A stretch of DNA of 64,000 bases from RHLJ01 sp040222455. Lineage in GTDB: Bacteria; Bacteroidota; Rhodothermia; Balneolales; Balneolaceae. Each line of letters begins with the position of its first letter. The stretch's first letter is position 1. Position numbers and translations under genes: made by a program. The notes under the pieces are model-generated. The model was not told the origin of the DNA. It did no database searches and worked only from the letters and a program-made list of their open reading frames with translations. Of this stretch, positions 62,457 to 64,000 are shown piece by piece. The stretch spans positions 558,001 to 622,000 of the forward strand of contig JAVKDD010000011.1 in assembly GCA_040222455.1 (NCBI GenBank). Direction: 5' to 3'.

Positions 62457-62696
62457 ATGTCACAAGATGTTGAATCAAAAGTAAAAGCTATTATCGTTGA
62501 TAAATTAGGTGTTGACGAATCAGAAGTAACTGCAGATGCAAATTTCACTAACGACTTAGGCGCAGATTCTTTAGATACTGTTGAGTTAATTATGGAATTC
62601 GAAAAAGAATTTGATATGAGTATACCTGATGAAGATGCTGAAAACATTGCCACTGTTGGTGATGCTTCAACTTATATCTCAGGAAAAATTTCTTAA
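62457..62696 (+). CDS. acpP: Acyl carrier protein
   Basis: A 79-residue acidic four-helix protein that carries growing acyl chains on phosphopantetheine. The attachment Ser38 is in the LGADSLDTVELIMEFE motif, and the sequence DELGVDESEV-like region (residues 16-26, KLGVDESEV) precedes it. It lies after an 82-base gap from fabG and 20 bases before fabF, the usual acpP position. Start ATG with AGGA about 8 bases upstream, a rather good ribosome-binding site for this genome. Confidence 0.98.
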   Translation: MSQDVESKVKAIIVDKLGVDESEVTADANFTNDLGADSLDTVELIMEFEKEFDMSIPDEDAENIATVGDASTYISGKIS

Positions 62697-62716
62697 TTTA
62701 CTCTTCTACTTAACTC

Positions 62717-63961
62717 ATGAGTGAACGCAGAGTTGTTATTACAGGCATAGGCGCTCTTACCCCGATTGGTGAGAGCGCCCCTGCTTTTTGGAATGGATTA
62801 CTATCTGGCACTAGTGGTGCAAGACTGATAGACCATTTCGATACAACAGGATTTCCTACTAAATTTGCCGCTCAGTTAGTTGACTATAACCCTAAGGATC
62901 ATTTTGAGCATAAAGAAGCTCGTAGGCTCGATCTGGTGGCTCAATATGCATTAGTCGCTTCTAAAGAAGCTATAGAAGATTCTGGCGTTGATTTAGAAAA
63001 AATTAACAAAGATCGGGTAGCAGTAATTGTAGGAACCGGAATTGGAGGTATGAAAACCTTCTATGATCAATCGATTGAGTTTCATGAACGTGGAGCCCGA
63101 GGAGTTTCTCCTTTTTTTATACCAATGTTAATCCCAGATATTGTTGCAGGTCAGATTTCTATCCGGTATGGATTTAGAGGTCCAAATTTTTGTGCTGTTT
63201 CTGCTTGTGCAACTGGCTCTCATAATATTGGTATTGCTTACGACATGATTCGTTATGGTCAGTCAGACATGGCGGTTACTGGTGGTACCGAAGCTCCGAT
63301 TACCGGGATTGGGATTACAGGATTTAATGCCATGAAAGCAATGTCTACTCGTAACGACTCCCCAGAGACTGCATCTCGTCCATTTGATATTGACAGAGAC
63401 GGCTTTGTACTTGGTGAGGGTTCCGGAATTTTTATGCTTGAAGAATTAGAATCAGCAAAAAAAAGGGGAGCACGTATTTACGGTGAAATTGTCGGATATG
63501 GTTATTCTGCGGATGCATATCATATTACTGCACCAGATCCAGATGGAGGAGGTGTGCAATTAGCAATGAATAATGCGCTTAAAGCAGCAAAAATTAATCC
63601 AGAAGACGTTGGGCATATTAATATGCATGGAACATCAACTCCTTTAGGTGATGTTGCTGAAACGAATACAATTAAAAAAGTATTCGGAGATCATGCCAAG
63701 AAAATCAGTTTAAACTCTACAAAATCGATGCATGGGCATACTTTAGGAGCTGCAGGAGCAATAGAATCTGTTGCGGCACTTTTAGCTATTTACCATGGCA
63801 CTGTACCTCCTACAATAAACATCGAAAATCAGGATCCGGAATGTGATTTAGACTATACAGCAAACGAGCCTGTGATTAAAGATGTCAGATACGCACTAAA
63901 TAATGCATTCGGTTTTGGTGGACACAATTCTACTTTAGTTTTTAAGAAATTCGAAAACTAA
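62717..63961 (+). CDS. fabF: 3-oxoacyl-ACP synthase II
   Basis: A 414-residue condensing enzyme that elongates acyl-ACP with malonyl-ACP. Active-site Cys164 lies in AVSACATGSHN; the two His are in NMHGTSTPLGD (about 305) and SMHGHTLGAAG (about 341). N-terminal RRVVITGIGALTPIG and C-terminal NNAFGFGGHNSTLVF are characteristic. Start ATG. It is followed after one base by the next gene, which is cut by the window end. Confidence 0.98.
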   Translation: MSERRVVITGIGALTPIGESAPAFWNGLLSGTSGARLIDHFDTTGFPTKFAAQLVDYNPKDHFEHKEARRLDLVAQYALVASKEAIEDSGVDLEKINKDRVAVIVGTGIGGMKTFYDQSIEFHERGARGVSPFFIPMLIPDIVAGQISIRYGFRGPNFCAVSACATGSHNIGIAYDMIRYGQSDMAVTGGTEAPITGIGITGFNAMKAMSTRNDSPETASRPFDIDRDGFVLGEGSGIFMLEELESAKKRGARIYGEIVGYGYSADAYHITAPDPDGGGVQLAMNNALKAAKINPEDVGHINMHGTSTPLGDVAETNTIKKVFGDHAKKISLNSTKSMHGHTLGAAGAIESVAALLAIYHGTVPPTINIENQDPECDLDYTANEPVIKDVRYALNNAFGFGGHNSTLVFKKFEN

Positions 63962-63962
63962 C

Positions 63963-64000
63963 ATGCGATTTTCGATCAAATCTTTGTTTACAAAAAAAAG
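63963..64000 (+). CDS. Start of next gene (probably ribonuclease III), truncated by window
   Basis: An ATG one base after the fabF stop opens a frame that runs to the window end, reading MRFSIKSLFTKK. Twelve residues cannot identify a family. In Bacteroidota rnc commonly follows fabF, and a short basic N-terminus fits that, so ribonuclease III is likely. This is inference from gene order. Confidence 0.5.
   Translation, partial: MRFSIKSLFTKK

Noticed and set aside
1..64000. CRISPR array, tRNA or rRNA genes, intact insertion sequence
   Set aside because: No regularly spaced direct repeats, no cloverleaf-like or rRNA-like segments and no intact transposase were seen in the gaps between genes.

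Overview
The window is one continuous, AT-rich bacterial chromosome segment, most likely from a marine member of the Balneolota/Bacteroidota lineage (Balneola or a relative). The evidence is: an exported beta-propeller protein ending in a 'YPNPFNP...' type IX secretion (T9SS) sorting domain; many short Cys-lipobox lipoproteins; outer-membrane barrel families typical of this group (DUF6588-like and DUF5723-like); a bacillithiol deacetylase; few visible Shine-Dalgarno sequences; and a Bacteroidota-type TAnnTTTG promoter in front of the fatty-acid operon. No rRNA, tRNA, CRISPR array, intact insertion sequence or replication origin is visible. The species assignment is inference, since there is no rRNA here.

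Layout. 0.1-7.8 kb is accessory: a lipoprotein, a maltose/galactoside-type acetyltransferase, a small membrane protein, a P-loop kinase-like protein, a two-gene operon of a metallo-beta-lactamase hydrolase and a lipoprotein ADP-ribosylglycohydrolase, and divergently a CrtI/PYROXD2-like oxidoreductase overlapping an alanine racemase homologue. 7.9-11.4 kb is housekeeping: rpiB-glyA-tatC on the minus strand and an inositol-monophosphatase-family gene. A 500-base gene-poor stretch and the T9SS-sorted propeller follow. 14.7-19.4 kb is nitrogen and aromatic metabolism plus thiol synthesis: aguB-aguA (agmatine to putrescine), an aromatic amino acid hydroxylase, and bshB1. 19.6-26.7 kb is a long plus-strand cluster forming a MacAB-TolC-like tripartite exporter (two FtsX/MacB-type permeases, three small YqjD/YqjE-like membrane proteins, TolC, a MacA-like adaptor and a LolD/MacB-like ATPase), closed by a strong terminator.

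26.7-31.3 kb holds a barrel protein, rsgA, a DUF4440/NTF2-like protein, a START-like protein and a decayed tyrosine recombinase carrying a frameshift and a nonsense codon. 31.3-42 kb is minus-strand housekeeping: lon, then valS-uvrD/pcrA-DUF5723 gene, and rsmB, with an unusual nested palindrome of 8-bp units between rsmB and valS. 42-45.2 kb has three minus-strand envelope genes, including a trypsin-like lipoprotein protease. 45.4-47.1 kb is atpD-atpC, split from the rest of the ATP synthase genes as is common in this phylum. 47.2-55 kb is envelope related: an S9 peptidase, a beta-lactamase-fold serine hydrolase, and a minus-strand group of polyprenyl synthase, LpxH-like hydrolase and PBP1A. 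55-58 kb carries pfkA-pgi-deoxynucleoside kinase. 58-64 kb is the classical yceD-rpmF-plsX-fabH-fabD-fabG-acpP-fabF block, with the first codons of the next gene (probably rnc) cut by the window end.

Most of the window is ordinary core genome. The most distinctive parts are the exporter cluster with three embedded YqjD/YqjE-like proteins, the secreted ADP-ribosylglycohydrolase operon, the racemase homologue with changed active-site residues, the recombinase pseudogene, and the rsmB-valS palindrome. No clearly new defence or mobile system was found.
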